Below, in pieces: positions 24,782 through 33,215 of a stretch of DNA of 40,502 nucleotides; the first letter of the stretch is position 1, and each line of letters opens with the position of its first letter. This DNA comes from Halioglobus japonicus (lineage in GTDB: Bacteria; Pseudomonadota; Gammaproteobacteria; Pseudomonadales; Halieaceae): positions 1 to 40,502 of the forward strand of contig CACSIL010000008.1 in NCBI GenBank assembly GCA_902705825.1, written 5' to 3'. The position numbers were made by a program, and so were the translations under genes. The notes below the pieces were generated by a model. The model saw nothing but the letters and a program-made list of their open reading frames with translations. It searched no databases and had not been told where the DNA came from.

Positions 24782-25190
24782 TGCGTCTCGTTAATAGCAA
24801 AAAACTCATGGCAACATACTCTTGCAGCTCGAGCTCGTTAGACCCGGAAAGGCTAGCACCGATGCAGCGCAGCGATCAATGCTGAGTGCCTGCAAACCGG
24901 CCATAAAGGCATTGAAATTACTGTAACTGTGATTTACATCCATCAGCTGCCCAATTGTGACTCCGCCACGTGCCTCTGGACTGATATAACTATTGTGCGC
25001 CAGCTCTCAAAACCGCCCTTGTAAGCGGTTTATGTCGTTCATCGTGCCCCCTTTGGCCTTAACCCGGTAGTACTTTGTGCTGTAGGTTCCACTGTAAAGA
25101 TGAATATTTGCATTGATCATAGCTATTGGCTAAGTTTGGTCGGCGTGTTTTATTGCAACAGGTTCCCAACCAACTCCAAAAGGGCCCAGC
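24782..25190. other. Divergent intergenic region with a terminator-like hairpin
   Basis: 409 bp between divergent NDYGEL and GT2 genes; no gene seen. A perfect 7-bp hairpin AAACCGC (25010-25016) / GCGGTTT (25025-25031) with an 8-nt loop lies mid-region, odd for a place where both neighbours start. Promoters must be here; a candidate TTGCAT-N17-TAAGTT ahead of the GT2 gene is too weak to call. Confidence 0.45.
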
Positions 25191-26648
25191 ATGATCGTGT
25201 CAATAGAAACCCCAGTGTTCAAGGGTAAATGGCTGAAGAAGTGTATTGACTCAGTGCTTACCCAATCATCAAAGAACTGGATATTCTCACTCGTCTGGGA
25301 CGGTGGTGATGAAGAATCCTATGCCGTGCTGAAAGAACTGGAAGCGCGCAACCACCCGAATGTCAGGGTATATTTTGAAGAGAACCGCGGCATCGCCAAT
25401 GCACGCCATTTCCTGTCCGAACGGACCGAAGGCGACTATATACTGCCGCTGGATGATGACGACGTACTCACCGCCGATGCAGTTGAGAAACTATCAGCGT
25501 TTGCCGAGTTAAAACCCTGGAGTGGCATCGTTCGCGGCCTGCGCAAGTTTATCGATGAAGACGGGCGTGTGGTCGATGAGGAACAATGGTTCCCATTTGA
25601 AGCGCGTCATTATCAGCACGGCATGGTGACTGATGTCTTTAATCATTCACAACCCTACTTAATCAATCGCGCCATGTACGATCGTACTGAGGGCTGGGCA
25701 GGGTTCGAAGACTTTATGTTCGCCGGAGAGGATTGCGACATCATTTTGAAGCTGGAGGAACTCGGCCCCATTGAACTGATCGACGAGGTTCTCTACTACT
25801 ACCGACTCAACCCCAATCGCGCCAGCGACACCCTCGAAGTTCAGGGCGCTCACGAAATGTGGAGGCGTCTCGCGGACATAAGCATCGCCCGTATCGGCTT
25901 ACCGATAAAGAGGACTAATGAAGTTCCGCCCTATACCTATGAACGCCTTCCACTTCCCCGCCCTGACAAAGCGATGATCGATTTTGTAATCCCTCTGGCC
26001 AGCACGGCAGAAGATTCCAAACATGTCACCCGACACCTTGAGGCGTTGAAACAGCAGGGGATATCCGAGGACGCTATTCACTTCATTGCGCCTTCCGATG
26101 GCAGTGCAATCGCCAGTTACAATCGCGGCTTCGAGCAAACAAACCGGCCATTGATATGCCTTCTCGATGAAGAAGCGCATATCGGAGACCCCGACGTTTT
26201 TGACACGCTGCTCGATGTAATGCACGAGCAGCTGGCCGATATCGTAGGGCCCAAAATAGTCACCGACAATGGCCTCATCTCCTCCGCCGACCCTTGTTTT
26301 GACGAGGATCAGCTGCCTGTGTCCAGCAGCCCTGGAGAATCAGATGAAAAACAGTTTGATTATACTTCTGATGCAAAATGGCTACCGGCCCACGTATTGC
26401 TCATTAGACGCGAAGTGGTAAATGCCGTTGCGGGCTTCGATGAAGCCTATGAGTGCAAAGCCATTGCAAGCGCAGATTTTTGTTTGAAAGCCAGGGTTCG
26501 AGACTTCAAATGCTTGTATACCGGCAAGACAGCTGCCATCGCTGAAGCACATAGTCACACAAAAGATGTCGCGGCCAGTATTAATCGATATCACAATAAA
26601 TGGATCGACCACGCCTCTCTATTCTATGAGCAAAAAAATGCGGGATAG
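25191..26648 (+). CDS. Glycosyltransferase family 2 protein with second degenerate GT2-like half
   Basis: 485 aa; AAAAGGG precedes the ATG by about 8 bases. Residues 1-230 are a GT-A GT2 domain: VSIETPVFKGKWLKKCIDSVLTQ with the nucleotide-binding start, NRGIANARH, and LPLDDDDVL as the DxD-type metal site. Residues about 255-485 repeat the fold more loosely (IDFVIPLAS, SYNRGF, ICLLDEEAHIG, AGFDEAY), with the metal motif weakened, so this half may be structural or use a different donor. Cytoplasmic; probably adds sugars to a lipid-linked or protein-linked glycan. First gene of a plus-strand trio with an acyltransferase and the stand-alone AFFQP protein. Confidence 0.85.
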   Translation: MIVSIETPVFKGKWLKKCIDSVLTQSSKNWIFSLVWDGGDEESYAVLKELEARNHPNVRVYFEENRGIANARHFLSERTEGDYILPLDDDDVLTADAVEKLSAFAELKPWSGIVRGLRKFIDEDGRVVDEEQWFPFEARHYQHGMVTDVFNHSQPYLINRAMYDRTEGWAGFEDFMFAGEDCDIILKLEELGPIELIDEVLYYYRLNPNRASDTLEVQGAHEMWRRLADISIARIGLPIKRTNEVPPYTYERLPLPRPDKAMIDFVIPLASTAEDSKHVTRHLEALKQQGISEDAIHFIAPSDGSAIASYNRGFEQTNRPLICLLDEEAHIGDPDVFDTLLDVMHEQLADIVGPKIVTDNGLISSADPCFDEDQLPVSSSPGESDEKQFDYTSDAKWLPAHVLLIRREVVNAVAGFDEAYECKAIASADFCLKARVRDFKCLYTGKTAAIAEAHSHTKDVAASINRYHNKWIDHASLFYEQKNAG

Positions 26649-26723
26649 TAATCGCGCATAAGCCCTGGCACTTTCAATCGATTATTATCGGGCACGGATA
26701 CGAGAATGAGATTTCAATAGACT

Positions 26724-28664
26724 ATGCAATACCGACCAGACATCGACGGATTGCGCGCCCTGGCCGTACTAAGTGTCCTCTTTTTTCATCTCGGTTTCAC
26801 GACCTTTGGAGGAGGATACGTAGGGGTCGATGTCTTTTTTGTCATCAGCGGTTTCCTTATTACCCAGCTCATTAGAGCTGAAGTCCAGAACACAGAGTCA
26901 TTCAGCTTCGCCAATTTTTACATGCGCCGAGCCCGTAGACTGGCTCCCGCCCTGTTCTTTACTTTCGCACTGTGTTTCATTTTTTCTGTAGCGCTATTCT
27001 CTCCCAGTGACTTCGAACGATTCTCCGGCGCGCTCGTACATGCGGTAGTGAGCCTTTCAAATTTCTACTTCTGGACGGAAAGTGGTTATTTCGATACAGC
27101 AGCGACGATCAAACCACTGCTTCACACCTGGTCGCTCAGCGTTGAGGAGCAGTTCTATCTGGTTTGGCCAGCCACTCTGGTGTTATTGTTACTCAAGGCG
27201 CCCCGCTACATCGTTCCGATTGTACTGATCCTCGCTGGGCTGTTCAGCCTGTACCTGAACCTCGTATTCTTTGAAGGGGGCAGTGAATTTTTGCTGGACT
27301 ATGCTCCCTCCATCAGCGACTGGTTTTCAGATGGGGCGGCAACCATCTATTACCTCGCACCGTTTCGTGTATTTGAGTTCGCAATCGGCGCCGGCCTTGT
27401 TTTTTTGAATGGGCGCAAACAGAGCAACGCGATCATTGCGGATATTGCCTCTTTACTGGGCCTGGCACTGATCTTTCTGGGCGTTCATTTCTATACTGAA
27501 GGCACACCTTTCCCCTCTATTTTCGCACTGCCACCGTGCTTGGGTACTGCCCTACTCATTCATTTCGGGCGCTCATCAAGGCTCTGTAAAGCGGTATTGA
27601 GTTCACGCTTGTTTGTCCGGCTGGGCCTGATCAGCTACTCGCTGTATCTCATTCACTGGCCCATAATCGTTTTCTACACGTACTACACCAAAGCGGCGCT
27701 ATCGGTACAAGAACAGTGGGCTATCGTCGCGGCATCGATCCTTGCCGCTGAGATGATGTACCGCTGGGTCGAAAAGCCGTTTCGCCACAACCCCAAAACC
27801 GGCAAGCAGAAGTCATCAGCCAGTTTCGGCCTGTGTTGCGCATTGATCGCACTAGCCTTTTGCTTTGCCGGCGCCAGTGGCTGGGCCAACCAGGGGTGGA
27901 CATGGCGCTACGGCGACGGTGTCGTAGTCCATGCATTTGGTGATATCGGAAAACTGCAACGAGAGCGTGCAGCCTACCTCGCGCAACATGCGCCAGAGGA
28001 GTTCTCTGAAGCGGGGTCCAAACGGCAGGTTCTGGTGGTTGGGGACAGCCTAGCCGATGACATGCTGATTGGCCTGGTACAGAACCTCGGCGATGCTGCC
28101 GAGGTGCAATCAGAGCGGTATAACCAACTGTGTTACACAATTTTTGCTGAAGAATCGCCCCCGGTAGACGAGCCGTGCAAGAGCATCCTGGCCAATCTGG
28201 AAAACTCCACCAAGCTACCCCAGGCCGACGAAGTGTATATCGTATTTAGCATGGCGCCGAATTTCTGGGCGACCGAGTTTGTTCCGCTTGTTGAGTATGT
28301 TAAGCGACGAACCCGGCCCGGGACGCAAATCGTTCTGCTTGGCCGCCGCCCACAGTTCCATGATTTTCATTCAATTGCGGTTTCAATGGCATCTGAGGAA
28401 GACGCTGTAGCAGGTATAGAACAGCGCGCACTGGAGGTCGCAGGAGACCTTGCGCCACTGGATGTGCAGGTGAGAGCTACAGCCGAGGAACTGGGGATTG
28501 ACTTCATTTCTTCATTCGATATTATCTGCCCCGGTGACCATTGCAAATTTTTTGTCGATGATGGGTCACTACTGTTCTGGGACTCAGGCCATTTTACAGT
28601 CCAGGGAGCCAAGTGGTTTGCATCCCGGGTTGTAGATACACGCGAAAGCAATCGCGATGAATGA
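26724..28664 (+). CDS. Acyltransferase-3 (OafA/YrhL-type) membrane O-acyltransferase with C-terminal SGNH domain
   Basis: 646 aa. The N-terminus YRPDIDGLRALAVLSVLFFH is the family signature (R11-x10-H22), followed by about ten membrane helices to roughly residue 395, including VDVFFVISGFLI, MRRARRLAP and HTWSLSVEEQFYL. The C-terminal part is a periplasmic SGNH domain with GDS at 440-442 and the DSGH catalytic pair near residue 620. OafA-type proteins move an acyl group, usually acetyl, across the membrane and the SGNH domain places it on a surface sugar. Located 75 bp after the GT2 gene and 46 bp before the stand-alone AFFQP gene, so the three are probably one transcript. Confidence 0.92.
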   Translation: MQYRPDIDGLRALAVLSVLFFHLGFTTFGGGYVGVDVFFVISGFLITQLIRAEVQNTESFSFANFYMRRARRLAPALFFTFALCFIFSVALFSPSDFERFSGALVHAVVSLSNFYFWTESGYFDTAATIKPLLHTWSLSVEEQFYLVWPATLVLLLLKAPRYIVPIVLILAGLFSLYLNLVFFEGGSEFLLDYAPSISDWFSDGAATIYYLAPFRVFEFAIGAGLVFLNGRKQSNAIIADIASLLGLALIFLGVHFYTEGTPFPSIFALPPCLGTALLIHFGRSSRLCKAVLSSRLFVRLGLISYSLYLIHWPIIVFYTYYTKAALSVQEQWAIVAASILAAEMMYRWVEKPFRHNPKTGKQKSSASFGLCCALIALAFCFAGASGWANQGWTWRYGDGVVVHAFGDIGKLQRERAAYLAQHAPEEFSEAGSKRQVLVVGDSLADDMLIGLVQNLGDAAEVQSERYNQLCYTIFAEESPPVDEPCKSILANLENSTKLPQADEVYIVFSMAPNFWATEFVPLVEYVKRRTRPGTQIVLLGRRPQFHDFHSIAVSMASEEDAVAGIEQRALEVAGDLAPLDVQVRATAEELGIDFISSFDIICPGDHCKFFVDDGSLLFWDSGHFTVQGAKWFASRVVDTRESNRDE

Positions 28665-28710
28665 CTACGCTTTACAATAATTACACCTCAAAAATAGACA
28701 GGAGATTGTT

Positions 28711-29103
28711 TTGTCATCAGCATTGGACGAGTTTCAAGATCTACCACTGGAAGAATCATTAGAGCTCATGCAGAGCTATATGTCTGAGTTGAGTCGTATT
28801 GGCATGGACGGCCAAACCGCGCATGACATCTCGGTTCTCCCTGACACTAAACCCAAAATCGCATCGGCCCTCATCAAGCTATTGAGTGTCACTGACGATC
28901 AGGACACCAAGTCAAATTATAGAACCGGGATTGCTGTGCTGGCATTTTTTCAGCCCGGTGTCGACGAAGGTGGTGTAAGTCTTGATCAGATGGGTCCCGG
29001 CCAGGAAACCTGGCAGGCGATAGTGGACGAAGAAATGCGCATTCTGAACAAGAAGCTGGCCGGGTTGGGCTATGGCATACAGGCCGAAGCAGCGCCCCAG
29101 TAA
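28711..29103 (+). CDS. Stand-alone AFFQP-module protein
   Basis: 130 aa starting at TTG (28711), with GGAG six bases upstream; no ATG gives the whole conserved module. No signal peptide or membrane segment. It holds SRIGMDGQ, HDISVLPDTKPKI, DDQDTKSNY, VLAFFQPGV, DQMGPGQ, W and EEM, matching the C-terminus of the radical SAM protein 2070-3734 almost position by position. The adjacent acyltransferase gene ends in an SGNH domain, while at 30919-32937 an SGNH domain is directly fused to the same module, so this protein probably works with the acyltransferase. Family not known to me; a binding or docking role is inferred from its many fusion partners. Confidence 0.82.
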   Translation: MSSALDEFQDLPLEESLELMQSYMSELSRIGMDGQTAHDISVLPDTKPKIASALIKLLSVTDDQDTKSNYRTGIAVLAFFQPGVDEGGVSLDQMGPGQETWQAIVDEEMRILNKKLAGLGYGIQAEAAPQ

Positions 29104-29112
29104 ACCCAAACA

Positions 29113-29155
29113 CCTCTGAACAGTTCGGTGAGGCAACGCCTCATGTGTTCAGAGG
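29113..29155. terminator. Long two-part hairpin between convergent genes
   Basis: Outer arms CCTCTGAACA (29113-29122) / TGTTCAGAGG (29146-29155), inner arms TGAGGC (29129-29134) / GCCTCA (29138-29143). It lies just after the AFFQP stop and faces the convergent radical SAM gene. There is no good T-run, so it may be an RNA 3'-end stabiliser or a bidirectional terminator. Confidence 0.5.
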
Positions 29156-29187
29156 CAGCTTGGAAACACATTCCCCCTTATTCAGGG

Positions 29188-30870
29188 TTATCTGTCAGCT
29201 TCGCTCCGCGCGGCTATTTCTCGATGTATTTTCTGCATGTCCGATTCCACACCCCGCCGCCAGGTGGTGTTATCGCTTTGTAAGGAATCGACCTCAACAG
29301 CAACGCCTCCAACCATGGGCTGGAAAAAAGCGAGGACTGGCGCAGCCTCACGCGCGAAATTCTGCTGATCGTCGGGGCCTGCCCCAGTAAGGATGGTCAC
29401 TATCGCAGCAGTGATGTGATCTTTGGGGTGATGCAACAACGATTCGTCATACACCTTGCTGCCGATCTCACCGAGATCCGCAACGAGTGCGCCAAACTGC
29501 TTCAGTATGTCAGTGGCTTGCTCAGCCGACAGCTCGGACTGCTGTGGCTGTGGCTCCAGATTCTTTAAGCCAATTTTCTCTGCCGGTGCGCTCCCACTCA
29601 AGTGCTGTTCATAGTGCGCTATGAATCCAGCGGCGTCAGCAGACCCGAACCCATCACCAAGCAACTCGAACGCTCGTAACATCTCGGGCTCGGACGTGCC
29701 GAATACCTTGGCGAACTGTTGTACGACCAATACGTCGTGGCTGTTGTGGAGGTGATGCACCAACTTGGGGAAATAGCAGCGAGTGCAAACCGCATCGACG
29801 TGGCCCAACCCTTCCGTCGGTTTACCGGCCATGGCCCTACGTGACTTTGTATAGTGCTCGTTGTTCCAGATATCGCTGAAACTTACCTCGCCTGGCACCA
29901 CAGTCCCGAAATCATCTGAATCTTTTGAAACTGCACAGCATGGTGCGACAGGGCCACCAGAGGTGACGACTGAGTACCCGTAGTGCCAACTGCATGACTG
30001 TGGCAGTATCGACTCAAGCTCTTTGGGCATTATATTCCAGAAGGGATGGTGCTCGTGCTCGAAGAAATAGTCCTCGCGCCCGCCGGCGGTCTTCCACCGA
30101 TCGACCAGAGCATCTGTCTCCTGCTGCGAGTAATACGGCACTTCATTCTCGCGATGGCTGGGCAGCCAGCTCTGATCGTGAATAAAGGCGTCACCCGAAA
30201 TGAACTGGACGCCGATGTCCTCTGCGAACTTACGTGCGTCCTCGATCTCGTGTTCATTGTGCTTGAAGATAAGAAACTTATAGAAGATTTCTGTATCAAG
30301 CCCAAGTCGATCGCGGGTTTGTGCCAGCCGCCTGAGGTTGTCGTGAACCAGACTCACGTCACCTCCAACGCGATGCACCTCGTATGCCTTCTGTGAAAAC
30401 CCGTCTATCGACGCACTGAGCCTATCAACGCCTGCCGTTAGCAGTTGCTCTATGCGCTCGTCGGAAAGCTTCAGTGAGAGATTCGAGTGTATCTCGGTGG
30501 CAATATTATGCTCGGTGGCCTTGGCAATGTATTCATGCAGACGTTGGTTTAACAGCGGCTCCCCATAGTTATAAAACATTATGAGGAAAAGTTTATCCGC
30601 GAGTTCCTCCAGCAAACTGTCGAAGAGCTCCAAAGAGAGCTTCTTGCGATCCGAACGATAGAGCGTCGTGGCTATACCTTTCTGCTTCTTGCTCTCGTTC
30701 TCGATACCGGTAGGACACGTTGGGCAAAGGAGCTGGCACGTATCGGAAGGATCAATAGTAATGTAGTACGGTAGCGTCTCAACTCTTTCTGCGGCAGTGA
30801 ACATCTCATACTTTGAGCGCAGGAAGTTGGTGAACGCCGATCGATTCTCTTTATGGAAGGCTAATGTCAT
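29188..30870 (-). CDS. Radical SAM/SPASM protein with C-terminal AFFQP module (paralogue)
   Basis: 560 aa from the ATG at 30870; a TTG six codons upstream (30888) keeps the frame open but has no ribosome site, and the paralogue 2070-3734 aligns from this Met. CQLLCPTC is C45-C49-C52, followed by TGIENE as in the paralogue. The SPASM region has CSWHYGYS, PCC, IWNNEHY and CTRCYFPK. The last 114 aa are the AFFQP module (YDESLLHHPKDHI, VLAFFQPMVG, W, SDM). The two radical SAM proteins share the whole architecture but are clearly diverged, so they may act on different substrates. It follows the SGNH-AFFQP gene by 48 bp in the minus-strand cluster that starts with the carbamoyltransferase. Confidence 0.88.
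   Translation of the reverse strand: MTLAFHKENRSAFTNFLRSKYEMFTAAERVETLPYYITIDPSDTCQLLCPTCPTGIENESKKQKGIATTLYRSDRKKLSLELFDSLLEELADKLFLIMFYNYGEPLLNQRLHEYIAKATEHNIATEIHSNLSLKLSDERIEQLLTAGVDRLSASIDGFSQKAYEVHRVGGDVSLVHDNLRRLAQTRDRLGLDTEIFYKFLIFKHNEHEIEDARKFAEDIGVQFISGDAFIHDQSWLPSHRENEVPYYSQQETDALVDRWKTAGGREDYFFEHEHHPFWNIMPKELESILPQSCSWHYGYSVVTSGGPVAPCCAVSKDSDDFGTVVPGEVSFSDIWNNEHYTKSRRAMAGKPTEGLGHVDAVCTRCYFPKLVHHLHNSHDVLVVQQFAKVFGTSEPEMLRAFELLGDGFGSADAAGFIAHYEQHLSGSAPAEKIGLKNLEPQPQQSELSAEQATDILKQFGALVADLGEIGSKVYDESLLHHPKDHITAAIVTILTGAGPDDQQNFAREAAPVLAFFQPMVGGVAVEVDSLQSDNTTWRRGVESDMQKIHREIAARSEADR
29191..29532 (-). other. AFFQP module, copy D (on radical SAM)
   Basis: 114 aa C-terminal module: ILKQFGALV, GSKVYDESLLHHPKDHI, FAREAAPVLAFFQPMVG, W and SDM. 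It is nearest to copy E at 30922-31254, the gene immediately upstream. Confidence 0.8.
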
Positions 30871-30918
30871 CGTAAAGGACTCACTCAATCACGCTGTCTG
30901 GTAAGGTTGCCGACAGCA

Positions 30919-32937
30919 TCACTGAGCCGGAGCTCCGGAAGCCAGATCGCGCGCAATCTGCTGAATTTCTGCCTCCACAACACTTCTCCAGGTGGTTTGA
31001 TCAGAGCGCGCCTCATCCAACGGTATGCCCTCCTCGCCTACTCCCGGTTGGAAAAATGCCAGTACCGGAGCAGCCTCTTTGGCAAATGCCTTCTGATCTG
31101 GCGCGATGTCCGCATTCAGAACAATCACGATAGCCGATTTAATTTCATCCTTTGGATGTTTGAGCAAAGAGTCATCCAGCACCTTGCTACCGTCCACGCC
31201 TGCAGAGGAGATCACAGTACCGAACTGCCGCAAGACCTCCGTCGCCGCATCACTCTGCGAGGGTTCTGAGACATCCGCAACAACGACATCAGCCTGTGCT
31301 GAATCGGGGTTCGCCGTCGTTGCTGTTACCTGCTGAGAGGGAACGTCTACCGTCCTGTCAGGCGGCATCGGATAATCAGGAACCTCGCCTCCGGCAAATT
31401 TGGCTTCGATCAACTGTGCAAGGGCGCGGCCGGCCACTTCATTGCCACGGGCGTTAAAGTGAGTGTCGCGTAAGTGATACAAGTGTAGCTGGCCGTCGGA
31501 AAGAGGTTCCTCGGCAAGCAGCAGTGGCAACAAATCCATAATGTCACGATTGCCTTCGCTCGCCCATTGACGGATTTTACGTTGTGGTAGATCCCGCTGT
31601 AGCGGCACATCATGCTTGGCAACGACCGCCTGCCACAGTTCGTCATTTACCTGATATTCATCGGGTATTATCAGAAACGCGAGAGGAATATCGCCTGCGG
31701 CTTCTTCAATTTGACCCAGCGCGGCAAAAAACCTGTCGTACACGCCCGGATGGTCAATGGCACCCTGGTACGCGTTACGGGATTCCAGTTCGAGATAGAT
31801 ATCCTCACTCATACTCGCTGTTTCCTGCGACGGATCAGTCAGCCACGGATAACGAGTGACAAGATCCTCACTCATAGTTGCCAAAGATTCCTGTGTCCAG
31901 TCGCTGCCCTTGGCGCGATTGAGTATCTGCAAGCGATGCCAGACGATGCCAGCCATATAATTCTGGGCGTCATACCAGCGAATTTGTGAGGTACTTGGGG
32001 GTTGAGCCACAATATCATTGCCGACGAAGATCGCTATCACTATCAGATCCGGCTCCAGCGGCAGGGCTTCTTCAATAAGCAAGTGCTTGTAGTCAACAGG
32101 GTTCGTCCCGGGAAAGCCGATATTGTAGATTTCTGCTTCGGGGAACGCGCGTTCTGCCACCGTCGAGTAGTGATAGTAGTGCGGCACAACGCCGTAACTG
32201 AAGGAATCGCCGATACTGACAACCAGCGGTAAAGAGCGCTCGGAACGCGGCAGGAATTCAGTGTCGTAGTGGCCGGTGGAGTTTATCGGAAACAAAAAAC
32301 GTGGCACGCCAGGCTCTATGCGCTCGGAGTCACGCCGGATCTCTGAGGAACTCGATTCCGTAATGAGTAACGGAGTGGGCCAGACCGCAGCTGCAATACG
32401 CAGGGCAATCTCAGCCAGTATCAACGCAATGAACATATTCATTGCGACCAGATCAGCCCACCGCCGCAGCCGAGTCGGGGCACCAAGACCCAACCTGGGC
32501 ATTGCCAACCACAAGGTATAGGCCAGGCTCGCCACAACCCAGGCACCTATCGTATGCCGTATCCGAAACGGGCCCGAGAAGGTATCGGGCGTCGAGAGTA
32601 TAAAAATACAGTAACACAGGCAGAGCATAGCGACGTAGAGAACACATCGCAGACGAAACGGTGCATCTGCAGTTAACTCGCCTATATGCCTGGTCCGCAG
32701 CAGTTGAACGACTGCACCTGCACCGGCAATCACCGACACCAGAATGGCCACATACAGAATAGACAGCATGGCTGTGCCACCCATCAAACTGAGAACGGGA
32801 ACACGCTCCAGCAGGAGGCGCAGCAGCACCCGGTGTTCCCACATCTGATCCAGCGTAAATAGACACAACACGACACCGAATAAGTGGATAACCACAAACA
32901 GCATGCCGTAAAACTTCTCTTTACCGAACCCTGCCAT
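30919..32937 (-). CDS. Membrane-anchored SGNH hydrolase with C-terminal AFFQP module
   Basis: 672 aa; GGAG lies 9 bases before the ATG. About five membrane helices (roughly 10-28, 52-80, 97-114, 129-147, 162-186) are followed by an SGNH/GDSL domain: SIGDSFSYG with Ser245, a block-II Gly in NIGFPGTN, FVGND with Asn307, and D491-x-H493. Such domains act as O-acetyl transferases or esterases on polysaccharide (AlgX/AlgJ-like) on the outer side of the membrane. A Pro/Ser/Ala-rich linker (520-560) leads to the AFFQP module (562-672). Because the other module carriers look cytoplasmic, the helix count and side of the C-terminus matter. It follows the DUF5989 gene by 125 bp. Confidence 0.85.
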   Translation of the reverse strand: MAGFGKEKFYGMLFVVIHLFGVVLCLFTLDQMWEHRVLLRLLLERVPVLSLMGGTAMLSILYVAILVSVIAGAGAVVQLLRTRHIGELTADAPFRLRCVLYVAMLCLCYCIFILSTPDTFSGPFRIRHTIGAWVVASLAYTLWLAMPRLGLGAPTRLRRWADLVAMNMFIALILAEIALRIAAAVWPTPLLITESSSSEIRRDSERIEPGVPRFLFPINSTGHYDTEFLPRSERSLPLVVSIGDSFSYGVVPHYYHYSTVAERAFPEAEIYNIGFPGTNPVDYKHLLIEEALPLEPDLIVIAIFVGNDIVAQPPSTSQIRWYDAQNYMAGIVWHRLQILNRAKGSDWTQESLATMSEDLVTRYPWLTDPSQETASMSEDIYLELESRNAYQGAIDHPGVYDRFFAALGQIEEAAGDIPLAFLIIPDEYQVNDELWQAVVAKHDVPLQRDLPQRKIRQWASEGNRDIMDLLPLLLAEEPLSDGQLHLYHLRDTHFNARGNEVAGRALAQLIEAKFAGGEVPDYPMPPDRTVDVPSQQVTATTANPDSAQADVVVADVSEPSQSDAATEVLRQFGTVISSAGVDGSKVLDDSLLKHPKDEIKSAIVIVLNADIAPDQKAFAKEAAPVLAFFQPGVGEEGIPLDEARSDQTTWRSVVEAEIQQIARDLASGAPAQ
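30922..31254 (-). other. AFFQP module, copy E (on SGNH hydrolase)
   Basis: 111 aa: VLRQFGTVI, GSKVLDDSLLKHPKDEI, FAKEAAPVLAFFQPGVG, W, then AEI where others have an acidic residue plus Met. Confidence 0.8.
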
Positions 32938-33062
32938 GGCGATGACTCCGAATCCTGTTTTTAGAATTATGCAAAGCGGCCCCTGTCAATGCAGTGACAG
33001 GGATACCCAAGCTCTCGACAACAGTCCACACAGCGGCACAGGGCCGACCCGGACTTATTCGC

Positions 33063-33215
33063 CTAGAACAACGTGTAAATGAATGGAGCTACCGCTGAAC
33101 CCTGTGCGACAACAAGGAGTACACCTAATAGGAGCATGACGAGAATAATCGGCGCCAGCCAAAACTTCTTCCGCTCCCGCATGAATCCCCACAAATCTTT
33201 TAACAGGTCGACCAT
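33063..33215 (-). CDS. DUF5989-family small membrane protein (SxtK-like)
   Basis: 50 aa: MVDLLKDLWGFMRERKKFWL, then a hydrophobic helix (about 21-38), then AQGSAVAPFIYTLF. This matches the short DUF5989 proteins that accompany carbamoyltransferases, including the small protein of saxitoxin clusters. The ATG shares one base with the stop of the preceding SxtJ gene (TAATG), so translation is probably coupled. Likely a membrane partner of SxtJ and the carbamoyltransferase; its exact function is unknown. Confidence 0.85.
   Translation of the reverse strand: MVDLLKDLWGFMRERKKFWLAPIILVMLLLGVLLVVAQGSAVAPFIYTLF

Noticed and set aside
25010..25031. True terminator in the divergent gap 24782-25190
   Set aside because: Stem is only 7 bp with three to four A/T flanks, and no gene ends near it.
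85..30870. RiPP biosynthesis cluster based on three radical SAM/SPASM-type proteins
   Set aside because: No precursor peptide, leader-recognition domain, protease or peptide exporter is visible; glycan genes dominate.
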